NCBI GenBank assembly: GCA_002071445.1
Contig: MWFE01000015.1
Location: 1-36,049 of the forward strand
Direction: 5' to 3'
DNA: 36,049 nucleotides
Source: Bacteroidetes bacterium ADurb.Bin008
Lineage (GTDB): Bacteria; Bacteroidota; Bacteroidia; Bacteroidales; Tenuifilaceae
The notes beneath the pieces were generated by a model. That model did no database searches. It saw only the letters and a list, made by a program, of their open reading frames with translations, and was not told the DNA's origin. The stretch's first letter is position 1. Every line of letters starts with the position of its first letter. Below are positions 16,129-24,828 of the stretch, piece after piece. The position numbers and the translations under genes are program-made.

Positions 16129-16707
16129 ATGAATGAAAAATATTTTGCACACCCGACGGCCGTAATCGATGATGGCTGTAGTATAGGCGAAGGAACAAAG
16201 ATCTGGCATTTTAGCCACATAATGACCGGTAGCGTTATGGGAAAAGGCTGTAACGTGGGGCAAAACGTGGTGGTCTCGCCCGATGTGGTTTTGGGAAACA
16301 ATGTTAAGGTGCAGAACAACGTCTCCATTTATACCGGAGTGATATGCGAGGATGATGTGTTCCTGGGGCCCTCCATGGTTTTTACAAATATTGTCAATCC
16401 ACGCAGTGCTGTGGTACGAAAGGATCAGTATGTGAAGACCCTTGTGAAAAAAGGGGTTTCCATTGGCGCCAATGCTACTATCGTGTGCGGTATTACCCTG
16501 GGCGAGTACTGTTTTATCGGGGCGGGTGCCGTGGTTACCAAGGACGTAAAGCCCTATTCGCTGGTGGTTGGCAATCCGGCCAGGCATGTGGGCTGGATGA
16601 GCCGCTTTGGACATCGACTCCATTTCGATGATCAGGGAATGGCCACATGCCCGGAAGGAGGCGATAAATATAAACTTCAAAATGGCGCAGTTTCAATAGT
16701 ATTATAA
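16129..16707 (+). CDS. Left-handed beta-helix N-acetyltransferase (WbpD/WlbB type)
   Basis: 192 residues from the ATG at 16129. An upstream in-frame ATG at 16075 would overlap the preceding gene and add a non-family leader, so it was not used. The protein is built of hexapeptide repeats (for example SIGEGTKIWHFSHIMTGSVM and NVGQNVVVSPDVVLGNNVKVQ), then GVSIGANATIVCGITLGEYC and AGAVVTKDVKPYSLVVGNPAR. It acetylates the 3-amino group of UDP-GlcNAc3NA using acetyl-CoA to give UDP-GlcNAc(3NAc)A. His25 in the HFSH segment is the likely catalytic base region in this family. Neighbouring aminotransferase and dehydrogenase genes support the pathway role. Confidence 0.9.
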   Translation: MNEKYFAHPTAVIDDGCSIGEGTKIWHFSHIMTGSVMGKGCNVGQNVVVSPDVVLGNNVKVQNNVSIYTGVICEDDVFLGPSMVFTNIVNPRSAVVRKDQYVKTLVKKGVSIGANATIVCGITLGEYCFIGAGAVVTKDVKPYSLVVGNPARHVGWMSRFGHRLHFDDQGMATCPEGGDKYKLQNGAVSIVL

Positions 16708-16718
16708 CTTAAACCAAA

Positions 16719-17675
16719 ATGTCGAAAAATTTTTGTTTGATTGGTTCTGCCGGATTCATTGCCCCAAGGCATTTAAAGGCCATTAAGGAAACCGGAAATA
16801 ACCTGTTGGCAACGCTTGACAAGCACGATTGTGTGGGGATTATGGACAGCTATTTTCCCGAGGCCGATTTTTTCATTGAGTACGAACGCTTTGACAGGCA
16901 TATAGATAAATTGAAACGCACTGGTATCCAAATGGATTATGTTAGCATTTGCACTCCCAACTACCTGCACGATTCGCACATTCGCTTTGCCCTGAGGCAT
17001 GGTGCCGATGCCATTTGCGAAAAACCCATTGTGCTGAATCCATGGAATGTTGATGCGCTTGCCGAGATTGAGGCCGAAACGGGCAGGAGGATTTACACCA
17101 TCCTTCAGCTCAGGCACCACCCCTCCATCGTTGCCTTAAAGGAAAAAATTGCCAACGCCCCAAAGGATAAGGTTTTTGATATTGATTTAACCTACATCAC
17201 CAGCAGGGGACGTTGGTACTACATATCGTGGAAGGGCGATATCCAGAAATCGGGAGGCGTGGCTACCAACATTGGCGTTCATTTTTTCGACATGCTTTCG
17301 TGGATATTCGGGGATGTGAAGGAGAACATGGTTAACGTATCGCTGCACAATAAAGCGGCAGGATGCCTCATCCTTAACAGGGCCAGGGTAAGGTGGTTCC
17401 TCAGTCTCGATTACAACGATATTCCCGAAGGCATAAAAGCTAAAGGGCAACGAACCTACCGCTCCATTACCATTGAGGGCGATGAGCTGGAGTTCAGCGA
17501 TGGCTTTACCGATTTGCATACCGTTAGCTATCAGGAGATACTTGCCGGCAGGGGCTATGGTCTGTCCGATGCCCGTTCGTCCATTCAAATGGTACACCAT
17601 ATTCGCAACGCTCAACCCATTGGGTTGAGGGGTGAATACCATCCTTTCTGTAAGAAGATCAACATCAACAAATAA
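16719..17675 (+). CDS. Gfo/Idh/MocA oxidoreductase (WbpB/WlbA type)
   Basis: A 318-residue protein, the usual length of WbpB. The N-terminal Rossmann motif is LIGSAGFIAPRHLKAI (residues 7-22), then YVSICTPNYLHDSHIRFALRHG and the family's EKP motif (Glu101-Lys102-Pro103). The C-terminal half has GGVATNIGVHFFDML, typical of the substrate-binding sheet. In characterised systems this enzyme oxidises C3 of UDP-GlcNAcA with NAD+ and works coupled to the aminotransferase. It starts 11 bases after the acetyltransferase gene and ends 7 bases before the WbpA-like gene, so it is clearly operonic. Confidence 0.92.
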   Translation: MSKNFCLIGSAGFIAPRHLKAIKETGNNLLATLDKHDCVGIMDSYFPEADFFIEYERFDRHIDKLKRTGIQMDYVSICTPNYLHDSHIRFALRHGADAICEKPIVLNPWNVDALAEIEAETGRRIYTILQLRHHPSIVALKEKIANAPKDKVFDIDLTYITSRGRWYYISWKGDIQKSGGVATNIGVHFFDMLSWIFGDVKENMVNVSLHNKAAGCLILNRARVRWFLSLDYNDIPEGIKAKGQRTYRSITIEGDELEFSDGFTDLHTVSYQEILAGRGYGLSDARSSIQMVHHIRNAQPIGLRGEYHPFCKKININK

Positions 17676-17682
17676 AACCAGT

Positions 17683-18978
17683 ATGCTCGAATCGTTAATT
17701 GACAAAAGGGAGAAATTGGCAGTAATTGGCCTTGGATATGTGGGATTACCCATAGCAGTTGAATTTGCTAAGAAAATATCGGTTATAGGTTTTGATATCA
17801 ATGCCAAAAGGGTAGAGATGATTAAAAAGGGTATTGATCCCAGTCGCGAGCTGGAGCCTGAGGCATTCCAGGGTTGCGACATTGAGTTTACAGCAAATCC
17901 TGATGACCTGCATAAGGCAAGATTCTTTGTAGTGGCAGTACCCACTCCCATCGATGAATACCGATTGCCCGATTTACAGCCACTGCTCTCAGCAACCGAA
18001 TTGGTGGGGAAAGCGCTGAAAAAGGGCGACTATGTTGTGTATGAATCCACAGTTTATCCAAGCTGTACCGAGAATGAGTGTGTCCCCATTCTTGAACGGA
18101 TGTCGGGTTTGGAGTACATCAACGATTTTAAAGTTGGGTTTTCGCCCGAGCGCATTAACCCCGGGGATAAAGAGCATACTCTCACCAAAATTGTCAAGGT
18201 AACCTCAGGTTGCGACGAGGAGTCGGCAGAGGTCATTGCCCGTACGTACGAGCTGATTATTAAGGCGGGTGTCCATCGCGCCAGTTCAATCATGGTTGCC
18301 GAGGCGGCAAAGATTATTGAGAATACCCAGCGCGACATCAACATAGCTTTTATGAATGAGCTTTCGCTCATTTTCAACATGTTGAATATAAATACATACG
18401 AGGTGCTTGAGGCTGCTGGAACCAAGTGGAATTTCCTGAAATTCTTCCCCGGTCTGGTAGGTGGGCATTGCATTGGCGTTGACCCTTACTATCTGGTATA
18501 TAAGGCTAAAGAGTTGGGGTATCACCCTCAAATAATCAGTTCTGGTCGTTCAATAAACGACTCCATGGGCGGCTATGTGGCTGAGCAGATAGTTAAGATG
18601 GTCATATCGCAGGATAAGCATGTACCAAAATCCAGGGTACTCATCATGGGCGTGACCTTCAAAGAAAATGTGAGCGATATCCGCAATACTAAGGTTGTTG
18701 ATATAATATCGGAACTGCAGTCGTTTGGAATCACTCAAATCGATGTGATTGACCCCTGTGCCGATACCCATGAGGTGAACCATGAGTATGGGTTTCACTT
18801 AGCCGATAAACCTCAGGGTAAGTATGACGTAATTGTACTTGCTGTTAATCACAGGGAGTACCTGAATTTACCCAATTCGTTTTTTAAGGAGATAGTTGGC
18901 AATGAGGCTATCTTTGTGGACATTAAGGGTATATATCGTAAGAAAAAACCCGATGGGCTAAAATATTGGAGTTTGTAA
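17683..18978 (+). CDS. UDP-N-acetylglucosamine 6-dehydrogenase (WbpA type)
   Basis: 431 residues from the ATG at 17683. An in-frame ATG at 17632 lies within the previous gene and was rejected. The protein is a UDP-glucose/UDP-GlcNAc dehydrogenase family member. It has the NAD-binding [17 protein letters not shown] (residues 15-31), [27 protein letters not shown] (154-165) and the catalytic Cys263 in [19 protein letters not shown]. It ends with the [20 protein letters not shown] domain. It makes UDP-GlcNAcA by a two-step NAD+ oxidation. Together with the three preceding genes it covers UDP-GlcNAc to UDP-GlcNAc(3NAc)A. A role as a WecC-like ManNAc dehydrogenase is less likely in this context. 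Confidence 0.92.
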   Translation: MLESLIDKREKLAVIGLGYVGLPIAVEFAKKISVIGFDINAKRVEMIKKGIDPSRELEPEAFQGCDIEFTANPDDLHKARFFVVAVPTPIDEYRLPDLQPLLSATELVGKALKKGDYVVYESTVYPSCTENECVPILERMSGLEYINDFKVGFSPERINPGDKEHTLTKIVKVTSGCDEESAEVIARTYELIIKAGVHRASSIMVAEAAKIIENTQRDINIAFMNELSLIFNMLNINTYEVLEAAGTKWNFLKFFPGLVGGHCIGVDPYYLVYKAKELGYHPQIISSGRSINDSMGGYVAEQIVKMVISQDKHVPKSRVLIMGVTFKENVSDIRNTKVVDIISELQSFGITQIDVIDPCADTHEVNHEYGFHLADKPQGKYDVIVLAVNHREYLNLPNSFFKEIVGNEAIFVDIKGIYRKKKPDGLKYWSL

Positions 18979-19027
18979 TCTCCATTGCAAAGCCCAAAGT
19001 TGTTACAATAAATTCATATTTGGGACG

Positions 19028-20080
19028 ATGAAAGTATTGGTAACCGGAACGGCGGGATTTATTGGCTACCATTTGGCAAACCGCCTGTTGAGCAGGGGCG
19101 ATGAGGTAGTTGGGCTCGACAACATCAACGATTACTATGATGTTAACCTGAAATATGCCCGACTTGAAACAGCGGGAATTTTGAGGAACAACATTGGTGA
19201 AGGGTTGGCCATTCAGAGCACTATTTATCCCAACTACCGCTTTGTGAAATTGAATCTCGAGGATAGGCAGGGCATTTTTGACCTTTTTCAACGCGAGAAA
19301 TTCGACCGGGTTTGCCACCTTGCAGCCCAGGCCGGGGTTAGGTATAGCCTTCAGAATCCGTTAACATATATGGATAGTAACATTGTGGGCTTTTTGAACA
19401 TCTTAGAGGCATGCAGGTTTCATCCCGTTGAGCATCTGGTTTATGCCAGCAGTTCGAGCGTATATGGCCTCAATCGCGAGATGCCATTCTCCACCCACCA
19501 TAATATTGATCATCCAATCAGCTTGTACGCTGCCAGTAAGAAAAGCAATGAGCTGATGGCTCATACCTATAGCTACCTCTTTAAGATACCCACTACGGGG
19601 CTAAGGTTTTTCACCGTATATGGCCCCTGGGGCAGACCCGATATGGCCTTATTCCTGTTTACAAAGGCCATTCTCAATGGCAAGCCCATTGAGGTTTACA
19701 ACAATGGCAATATGCAACGCGATTTTACCTACATCGATGATATTGTGGAGGGTGTAGTAAGGGTGATCGATAATTCCCCATCGGGAGATGCAGATTGGAG
19801 TGGTGCCAAACCAAACCCTTCCACATCGGTTGCTCCCTATCGGATTTACAATATTGGCAACAGCAATCCTGTTCAACTCATGGATTTCATTGAGGCCATT
19901 GAACATGAAACCGGAAAAAAGGCTGAAAAAGTATTCATGCCCATTCAACCCGGCGATGTTCCTGCCACCTGGGCCAATGTTGATGACCTTGAAGCTGATT
20001 TGGGTTACAAGCCTAATACTTCCATACGCCAGGGCGTGAAGGAGTTTATCCGTTGGTATAGGCAGCACTACGATGTCTAA
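19028..20080 (+). CDS. NAD-dependent sugar-nucleotide epimerase (UDP-glucuronate 4-epimerase type)
   Basis: A 350-residue extended SDR. It has [14 protein letters not shown] (residues 7-20), the acidic DNINDYYDV segment, [11 protein letters not shown], the serine region YASSSSVYG (139-147) and the catalytic Tyr167/Lys171 in [26 protein letters not shown] and [20 protein letters not shown] are hallmarks of the GAE/CapI branch, which inverts C4 of UDP-uronic acids. Downstream of the WbpA-like gene it could act on UDP-GlcA or UDP-GlcNAcA. A 49-base gap separates it from the operon and no terminator is visible, so it may be co-transcribed. It converges with the nucleosidase gene 35 bases away. 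Confidence 0.88.
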   Translation: MKVLVTGTAGFIGYHLANRLLSRGDEVVGLDNINDYYDVNLKYARLETAGILRNNIGEGLAIQSTIYPNYRFVKLNLEDRQGIFDLFQREKFDRVCHLAAQAGVRYSLQNPLTYMDSNIVGFLNILEACRFHPVEHLVYASSSSVYGLNREMPFSTHHNIDHPISLYAASKKSNELMAHTYSYLFKIPTTGLRFFTVYGPWGRPDMALFLFTKAILNGKPIEVYNNGNMQRDFTYIDDIVEGVVRVIDNSPSGDADWSGAKPNPSTSVAPYRIYNIGNSNPVQLMDFIEAIEHETGKKAEKVFMPIQPGDVPATWANVDDLEADLGYKPNTSIRQGVKEFIRWYRQHYDV

Positions 20081-20115
20081 TGCCAATTGCAACTGAATTT
20101 GTAAAATAGTCCTGA

Positions 20116-20835
20116 CTATTCGCCCGTGGTCAGATAATCAACAAGTTGAAAAGTCTTCTCGCAGAGCATCTCCGAAGCCAAACGTAGGTTTTTGAGGAAT
20201 TCTTCCTCAGTGGGTGAGTTGCCATCAATCAAATCGGTGATTGCTTTAATGGCAATGAAAGGGATGTTGTACAGTTGGGCTACCCATGCCACAGATGCTG
20301 CTTCCATGTCTTTTACAATACCATCATAGCTGCTCATGATTTCTAAGTCGTGGGGAGTATAGTCCAGAGAACTACCCGATGTAACCACTCCGGTTTTTAA
20401 GTTCATTTTTTCAGCAATTATATCGCTTTGATAGGTGGGGTAATGGCCAATGCCATACTCCTTAAATCCGGGCAGATTTATGCGGCGATCGTGATAACAT
20501 ACCTGTGGATGGCCTAAATAAACATCGCCAACCGATGCATTGGCTTTAATAAAACCACCGGCAGTTCCGGGGTTTATAATAATATCGGGCGAAAGAGTAT
20601 CTATAGCCAAATGGGTGCTCAATACGGCAGGCTGCGTGCCAATGTGATCAACCATGAACCGGCTACACTCTCCCGAAGTAATCAGGTTAATCACCGATTT
20701 TTTGTGCTTCCCTACGTAAAGCATCATGGGTAGTCTGGGATTCAAGGGGCCCTTCCACGAGAGGTTGAAACGTTTAATCATCGGCCTTGCCTCTGCATCC
20801 ATGGCCATGATTAGTGCTAACTTTTTAAAATACAT
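20116..20835 (-). CDS. 5'-methylthioadenosine/S-adenosylhomocysteine nucleosidase-like protein
   Basis: 239 residues from the ATG at 20835 (MYFKKLALIMAMDAEARP). An in-frame ATG at 20946 would add 37 residues that do not fit the family. It is a PNP/MTAN fold. The start strand ALIMAMDAEARP carries the conserved Glu. Other family motifs are NPGTAGGF (loop binding the base and ribose), VKDMEAASVAWVA (Glu for the nucleoside hydroxyls) and AIKAITDLIDG (catalytic Asp region, TD instead of the common SD). It likely cleaves MTA/SAH or a related nucleoside to adenine and the thio-ribose in the cytoplasm. The family is firm; substrate range is inferred. Confidence 0.85.
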   Translation of the reverse strand: MYFKKLALIMAMDAEARPMIKRFNLSWKGPLNPRLPMMLYVGKHKKSVINLITSGECSRFMVDHIGTQPAVLSTHLAIDTLSPDIIINPGTAGGFIKANASVGDVYLGHPQVCYHDRRINLPGFKEYGIGHYPTYQSDIIAEKMNLKTGVVTSGSSLDYTPHDLEIMSSYDGIVKDMEAASVAWVAQLYNIPFIAIKAITDLIDGNSPTEEEFLKNLRLASEMLCEKTFQLVDYLTTGE

Positions 20836-21062
20836 GCGATTGTATAATAAATGTTCAAATAATTTTTTAAGCAGGTTATAAATATATGGAAAAGCCTTGA
20901 CAATTCCTGTAAATTGAATGCCGTCAGAAATATAAAAAACTGTCAACCAAGAGGCAGGCAGGTATCGTTGTTTTGAGTTAAAAAAAATCAGCCAAAGGCA
21001 ATGCCATTTTTAAGAACATTTACTAACTTTAAAAAGTTTTAATTGAGAAACTCATTCTTATC

Positions 21063-21836
21063 ATGGATCTCAAGGTTGGATCGCAGGATCATCGACAAAG
21101 TGAATTTTACTCTTATAGATACACAACCCGTTTTCAGGTAGGCGAACTGGTTGAGATTAAGTTAGGGGCTGAACTGGAACAGGCGCGATTTCAGGCAAGG
21201 AAGAGTTTTCCCGAGGTACTTAACGAGTATTGGTGGCTCAAACCGTCCGACGTTTCCTCCCTACGGAATATGCCCTTAAAAATATCCGATATTTTTTTCT
21301 ATCACGGCGGTATTCCCGTACTTGTTCTTGTTACTGCCAATGGTACTTTGACCCGAAAAGCGCAGATTTTCATAAAAAAGAAAGATGAGCCTAAGATTAG
21401 CATAGAACCCGAAATATTGCAAACCATTGAATCGCTTGATGCCAAGGAGTTAAGCGAAATGCTTCAGGATCAAAACCTGCAAATACGCATAAAGGCGATT
21501 GAATTGTTAACGCAAAAGTTCCCTGAATACACCCCCAAGGATGTTGATCTTCGGATAAACTATGAAATACTTAAGGGGAATATTGAAAACCTGGTTTCTT
21601 TCGGCACCGATGCCGTGGATGCTTTGGTGGAGCGTTTCTTTATTACCACAAGTGCCAAGGAAATAGTTCGAATACTCGATACCATTATTGCCATTGGCCC
21701 CGATGCTATCCCAATTCTCGACGATATAAAGGAATACCTTTCCGTAATGGCAAGCCCTTTCTATGCGAAACGGATAAATTGGACCATAGATCAACTCAGG
21801 AAGTTGAAAGTGGACGATAAAAAGGGCAAACGATAG
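21063..21836 (+). CDS. Unknown protein with helical (HEAT-like) C-terminal half
   Basis: A 257-residue soluble protein without a signal peptide. Residues about 20-110 look alpha/beta (VGELVEIKLGAELEQARFQA; FFYHGGIPVLVLVTANGTL). Residues about 118-250 are almost entirely helical, with regularly spaced leucine/isoleucine pairs and repeated short helices (LLTQKFPEYTPKDVD; VDALVERFFITTS; IGPDAIPILDDIKEYL) that resemble HEAT/ARM repeats. The end is highly basic (KLKVDDKKGKR). I do not recognise a family. It is divergent from the nucleosidase gene and convergent with mgsA (20 bases between stops). A protein-protein interaction role is the only cautious inference. Confidence 0.75.
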   Translation: MDLKVGSQDHRQSEFYSYRYTTRFQVGELVEIKLGAELEQARFQARKSFPEVLNEYWWLKPSDVSSLRNMPLKISDIFFYHGGIPVLVLVTANGTLTRKAQIFIKKKDEPKISIEPEILQTIESLDAKELSEMLQDQNLQIRIKAIELLTQKFPEYTPKDVDLRINYEILKGNIENLVSFGTDAVDALVERFFITTSAKEIVRILDTIIAIGPDAIPILDDIKEYLSVMASPFYAKRINWTIDQLRKLKVDDKKGKR

Positions 21837-21856
21837 TTGATCAAAAAAACCTCCTT

Positions 21857-22327
21857 CTAACTATCCACTTTCCTGTTTATGTAGTATTCGTAGTCAACGA
21901 GTTTTGGCAAATATACCTCGTCTAATAATGGTGATCCTATGATAAAATCTGCAGTGGATCGGTTAGTGGCTGTGGGGATATTGTAAACGCTGGCAATGCG
22001 GAGCAGTGCCTTGACGTCCACGTCATGGGGTTGGGGTTCCATGGGATCCCAAAAGAAAATGAGTATGTCTATTTCACCTTCAGCAATCATGGCTCCCAGC
22101 TGCTGATCGCCACCCAGTGGCCCCGATTTTAATTTTTTTATTGCGATATGCTTTTTAGCCTCGTCGCCATACATGCGCTTGAAGGCCTCTTCTACCAGTT
22201 TTCCTGTGGTACCGGTACAAACCAACCTATGCCGAAGCAACTTTTGCCAGTTCCATTCAACCCATTCAACCATATCTCTCTTACGGTGATCGTGAGCTAC
22301 CAGGGCAATAGTCTTTGTCTGTTTCAT
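21857..22327 (-). CDS. mgsA: Methylglyoxal synthase
   Basis: A 156-residue protein that matches MgsA throughout. It has IALVAHDHRKRDMVEW (residues 7-22), the phosphate-binding CTGTTGKLVEEAF (37-49), SGPLGGDQQLGAMIA with catalytic Asp74 (68-82), and FFWDPMEPQPHDVDVKALLR with His101 and Asp102 (91-110). It ends with IPTATNRSTADFII. It converts dihydroxyacetone phosphate to methylglyoxal plus phosphate, a bypass used when phosphate is limiting or triose phosphates accumulate. It is monocistronic, with a TAATTTTG -7 box at 22350-22357 just upstream. Confidence 0.97.
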   Translation of the reverse strand: MKQTKTIALVAHDHRKRDMVEWVEWNWQKLLRHRLVCTGTTGKLVEEAFKRMYGDEAKKHIAIKKLKSGPLGGDQQLGAMIAEGEIDILIFFWDPMEPQPHDVDVKALLRIASVYNIPTATNRSTADFIIGSPLLDEVYLPKLVDYEYYINRKVDS

Positions 22328-22349
22328 CCTGTTTTTAATTATTCCGTTG

Positions 22350-22357
22350 CAAAATTA
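22350..22357 (-). promoter_or_regulatory. Promoter -7 box of mgsA
   Basis: TAATTTTG on the minus strand is an exact TAnnTTTG match. Transcription would begin about 16 bases before the mgsA start. No -33 TTG is seen at the expected distance, so support is partial. Confidence 0.35.
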
Positions 22358-22506
22358 TAGAAAAGAAAACCATTCGCTTAAAAATAATTCCAACAATTCT
22401 TGCTATCTGTTAGTTTGGCCTAACAGGAGAGAGTATTTATGATTATTTTTACAAAGCGAAAACCTTGACTTTTTTAACTATTAACCTAAACCTAAACATT
22501 ACCAAT

Positions 22507-24561
22507 ATGAAAAAGTTAGCAGTGTTATTAACCATTCCAATTCTTATGATTATGGTTCAGTGTAAGCAAGCCGAAAAGGGACCCGAGGGGAGCCCCATTC
22601 CGAAGGAAGTGGTGGCAAAAACTATTGACAAACTGATAGAAAAGCATGGTTCGGATTTGCAGTTCCGCATTGAAAGAGGTGTGAATCAGGTGGCCAACCT
22701 ATGGCGTACCTCCGATGGCAGCGTTGAAGATTTCGAATCATTTTGTCAGGAAGAATTCGTTGCAGATGCACAGCAACTTCACACTCTTTTTGAGAAGTTG
22801 TCGGCGGGTTACGAAATTCTTAATGGCTACTTTCTAAGGATAACCAAGGATTTGATGCGCCCTTTGCATTTGGATATGGGCGAGATTACACCCATCGATA
22901 TGATGTTTGGCAGTTTTAGTGCCGGGGCACACCTGACCGAAGATTTGTTTACCAGCAAGATAGCGTTTGTTACTGCGCTCAATTTCCCATACTACTCCCT
23001 AGCCGAGAAAGAACAACTGGGTGAGGGCTGGACAAGACTTCAATGGGCCTATGCCCGTATGGGTAACATGTTTACCTCCAGAGTACCGGCATCGCTTATC
23101 CAAAACTACTCCAAGCTCAGCACCGAAGCCGATACCTACATCAGCGAATACAATATCTACATGGGGAATCTGCGTGATGAAAATGGGAATGCTCTATTCC
23201 CGAAGGACATGAAGCTGATTACCCACTGGGGGCTACGCGATGAGCTGAAATCTCAGTATGCCGACACGGAAAACGGGTTGCGCAATCAGAGGATGGTGTA
23301 TGAGGTAATGAAGCGAATTATCGACCAGACCATTCCGCAAGAGGTGATTAATAATCCTGATTACACGTGGAATCCGGTGACCAATGAGCTGATGAAGGAT
23401 GGTGAAAAGGTAAACTTTAAATCCGAGCCCAACATCCGCTACCAGCAGGTGGTAAATCTGTTTGGGGCTCTTAAAGATATGGATCCATTTTATCCTACCA
23501 TGCCCAACTACATACAGCGTACGTTTGAAGGGAGCTACGAACTTTCCGTGGAGGATGTTGAGCAGCTTTTCATTGATTTGGTGTCTTCTAAACAGGTGCG
23601 CGATTTGGGCAATCTCATCAGCAGCAAGCTGGGGAGACCCTTGGAGCCATTCGATATATGGTACGATGGGTTTAAATCGCGTAGTAGCATTCCTGCAGAA
23701 AAACTGGATGCTACTGTTGGTAAGCGCTTTACCAGTGCCAAGGCATTTGAAAACGAAATTCCGAACATTCTCACATCCTTGGGTTGGAGTAAGGAGAAAG
23801 CCAACTTCCTGGCATCGAAAATCAGGGTTGAGGGTAGCAGGGGAGCCGGCCACGCTTGGGGAGGCGCCATGCGTTCCGATGTTGCCCTACTCCGCACGCG
23901 TATCGAGGGGAGTGGTATGAATTACAAGGGTTTCAATATAGCCATGCACGAGTTTGGGCATACCGTGGAGCAAACCATCACCATGCACGATGTGGATTAC
24001 TACATGATGAATGGAGTGCCAAACACAGCGTTTACCGAGGCTCTGGCATTCATCTTCCAGAAGCGCGATTTGGATGTGCTCAACATAAAGGATGATAATC
24101 CGGAGAAGGACCATCTGATGGCATTGGACAACCTGTGGTCGTGCTACGAGATTATGGGTGTTTCTTTGGTGGATATTAACCTTTGGAGATGGCTCTACGA
24201 AAATCCCAAGGCTACCAGCGAGGAGGTGAAGCAAGCCACCATGCGTATTGCCAAGGATATATGGAATCGTTACTACAAGGATGTTTTTGGCGGGGAAGAT
24301 GAGACCATCCTGGCCATTTACAGCCATATGATTGACAATCCTCTATATCTGTCGGCCTATCCCCTGGGGCATCTAATAAGTTTTCAACTGGAGCAGCACT
24401 TGGCAGGAAAGCACTTTGCCAACGAGATTCAGCGCATATTTGAGCAGGGCACAGTTATCCCTCAGCTCTGGATGAAAGGCGGAGTGGGCGAGCCGTTATC
24501 CATTGACCCCATACTGAAGGCATCGGAAAAAGCGATTGCAGCGCTTAGCAAAGCGCAATAG
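22507..24561 (+). CDS. Gluzincin-type zinc metallopeptidase lipoprotein (M3-like)
   Basis: 684 residues from the ATG at 22507. An upstream in-frame ATG at 22465 would place a non-signal leader before MKKLAVLLTIPILMIMVQC, so it was not used. The signal ends at a Cys (residue 19), which suggests a lipoprotein, although Gln before Cys is unusual. The zinc motif HEFGH (His481, Glu482, His485) is followed after 26 residues by Glu511 (AFTEALAF), a gluzincin pattern. HEFGH and its spacing recall M3 oligopeptidases, but the rest does not obviously match a named M3 subgroup. The helical N-terminal half would form the substrate channel. It probably trims oligopeptides in the periplasm. It has a possible terminator just downstream. 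Confidence 0.82.
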   Translation: MKKLAVLLTIPILMIMVQCKQAEKGPEGSPIPKEVVAKTIDKLIEKHGSDLQFRIERGVNQVANLWRTSDGSVEDFESFCQEEFVADAQQLHTLFEKLSAGYEILNGYFLRITKDLMRPLHLDMGEITPIDMMFGSFSAGAHLTEDLFTSKIAFVTALNFPYYSLAEKEQLGEGWTRLQWAYARMGNMFTSRVPASLIQNYSKLSTEADTYISEYNIYMGNLRDENGNALFPKDMKLITHWGLRDELKSQYADTENGLRNQRMVYEVMKRIIDQTIPQEVINNPDYTWNPVTNELMKDGEKVNFKSEPNIRYQQVVNLFGALKDMDPFYPTMPNYIQRTFEGSYELSVEDVEQLFIDLVSSKQVRDLGNLISSKLGRPLEPFDIWYDGFKSRSSIPAEKLDATVGKRFTSAKAFENEIPNILTSLGWSKEKANFLASKIRVEGSRGAGHAWGGAMRSDVALLRTRIEGSGMNYKGFNIAMHEFGHTVEQTITMHDVDYYMMNGVPNTAFTEALAFIFQKRDLDVLNIKDDNPEKDHLMALDNLWSCYEIMGVSLVDINLWRWLYENPKATSEEVKQATMRIAKDIWNRYYKDVFGGEDETILAIYSHMIDNPLYLSAYPLGHLISFQLEQHLAGKHFANEIQRIFEQGTVIPQLWMKGGVGEPLSIDPILKASEKAIAALSKAQ

Positions 24562-24569
24562 ATATTGGT

Positions 24570-24592
24570 TGGGCTTTATCAGCCCATATTGA
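24570..24592 (+). terminator. Possible terminator after the metallopeptidase gene
   Basis: The hairpin TGGGCT/AGCCCA (loop TTATC) is followed by ATATTGATTTTT, 9 bases past the metallopeptidase stop. The T-tract is interrupted, so the call is weak. Confidence 0.35.
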
Positions 24593-24598
24593 TTTTTG

Positions 24599-24657
24599 CC
24601 AATGCGAAGCATCCTGTAATGAACCCTCAAAGCAGGATGCTTCCTCTTTTGCATTGG
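24599..24657 (+). terminator. Long nested hairpin with T-rich side (terminator or small structured RNA)
   Basis: A perfect 11-bp inner stem GAAGCATCCTG/CAGGATGCTTC (24606-24616 with 24633-24643) is followed by CTCTTTT. It is enclosed by a perfect 7-bp outer stem CCAATGC/GCATTGG (24599-24605 with 24651-24657). The inner hairpin alone could terminate transcription from the metallopeptidase gene. The outer pairing is unexpected for a plain terminator. Confidence 0.5.
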
Positions 24658-24733
24658 GGTATGCCGGCAAACTCTTCCTTGTGGTGGAGACATGAAGCAT
24701 GGATAGTAGGGTAGCCGTTTTGTAAATCGAAAG

Positions 24734-24765
24734 TTGATACATCCGGGTTAATATTGTTACTTTTG
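24734..24765 (+). promoter_or_regulatory. Bacteroidota-type promoter of the ABC importer operon
   Basis: TTG (24734-24736), a 21-base spacer and TACTTTTG (24758-24765) match the phylum consensus. Transcription from about 24772 gives a leader of about 57 bases. No cobalamin or other riboswitch fold was recognised in that leader. Confidence 0.5.
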
Positions 24766-24828
24766 AGTCGTCTACTGACAGAATACAGAAATAGTTGTAA
24801 TAACTTAATCTTCTGTTTTGTATAGAAA

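Noticed and set aside
17187..17951. Long antisense frame of 254 codons inside the sugar-nucleotide operon
   Set aside because: It lies wholly opposite two well-identified enzyme genes and shows no protein-like features; it is a shadow of their codon pattern.
20836..20946. N-terminal extension of the nucleosidase
   Set aside because: The extra 37 residues lie before the family's first strand; this stretch is more likely leader/promoter DNA.
22465..22506. Upstream start of the metallopeptidase
   Set aside because: It adds a leader before a normal lipoprotein signal peptide beginning at 22507.
24562..24828. Cobalamin riboswitch before the importer genes
   Set aside because: No B12-box-like sequence or multi-arm fold was found; only hairpins and a promoter are visible.
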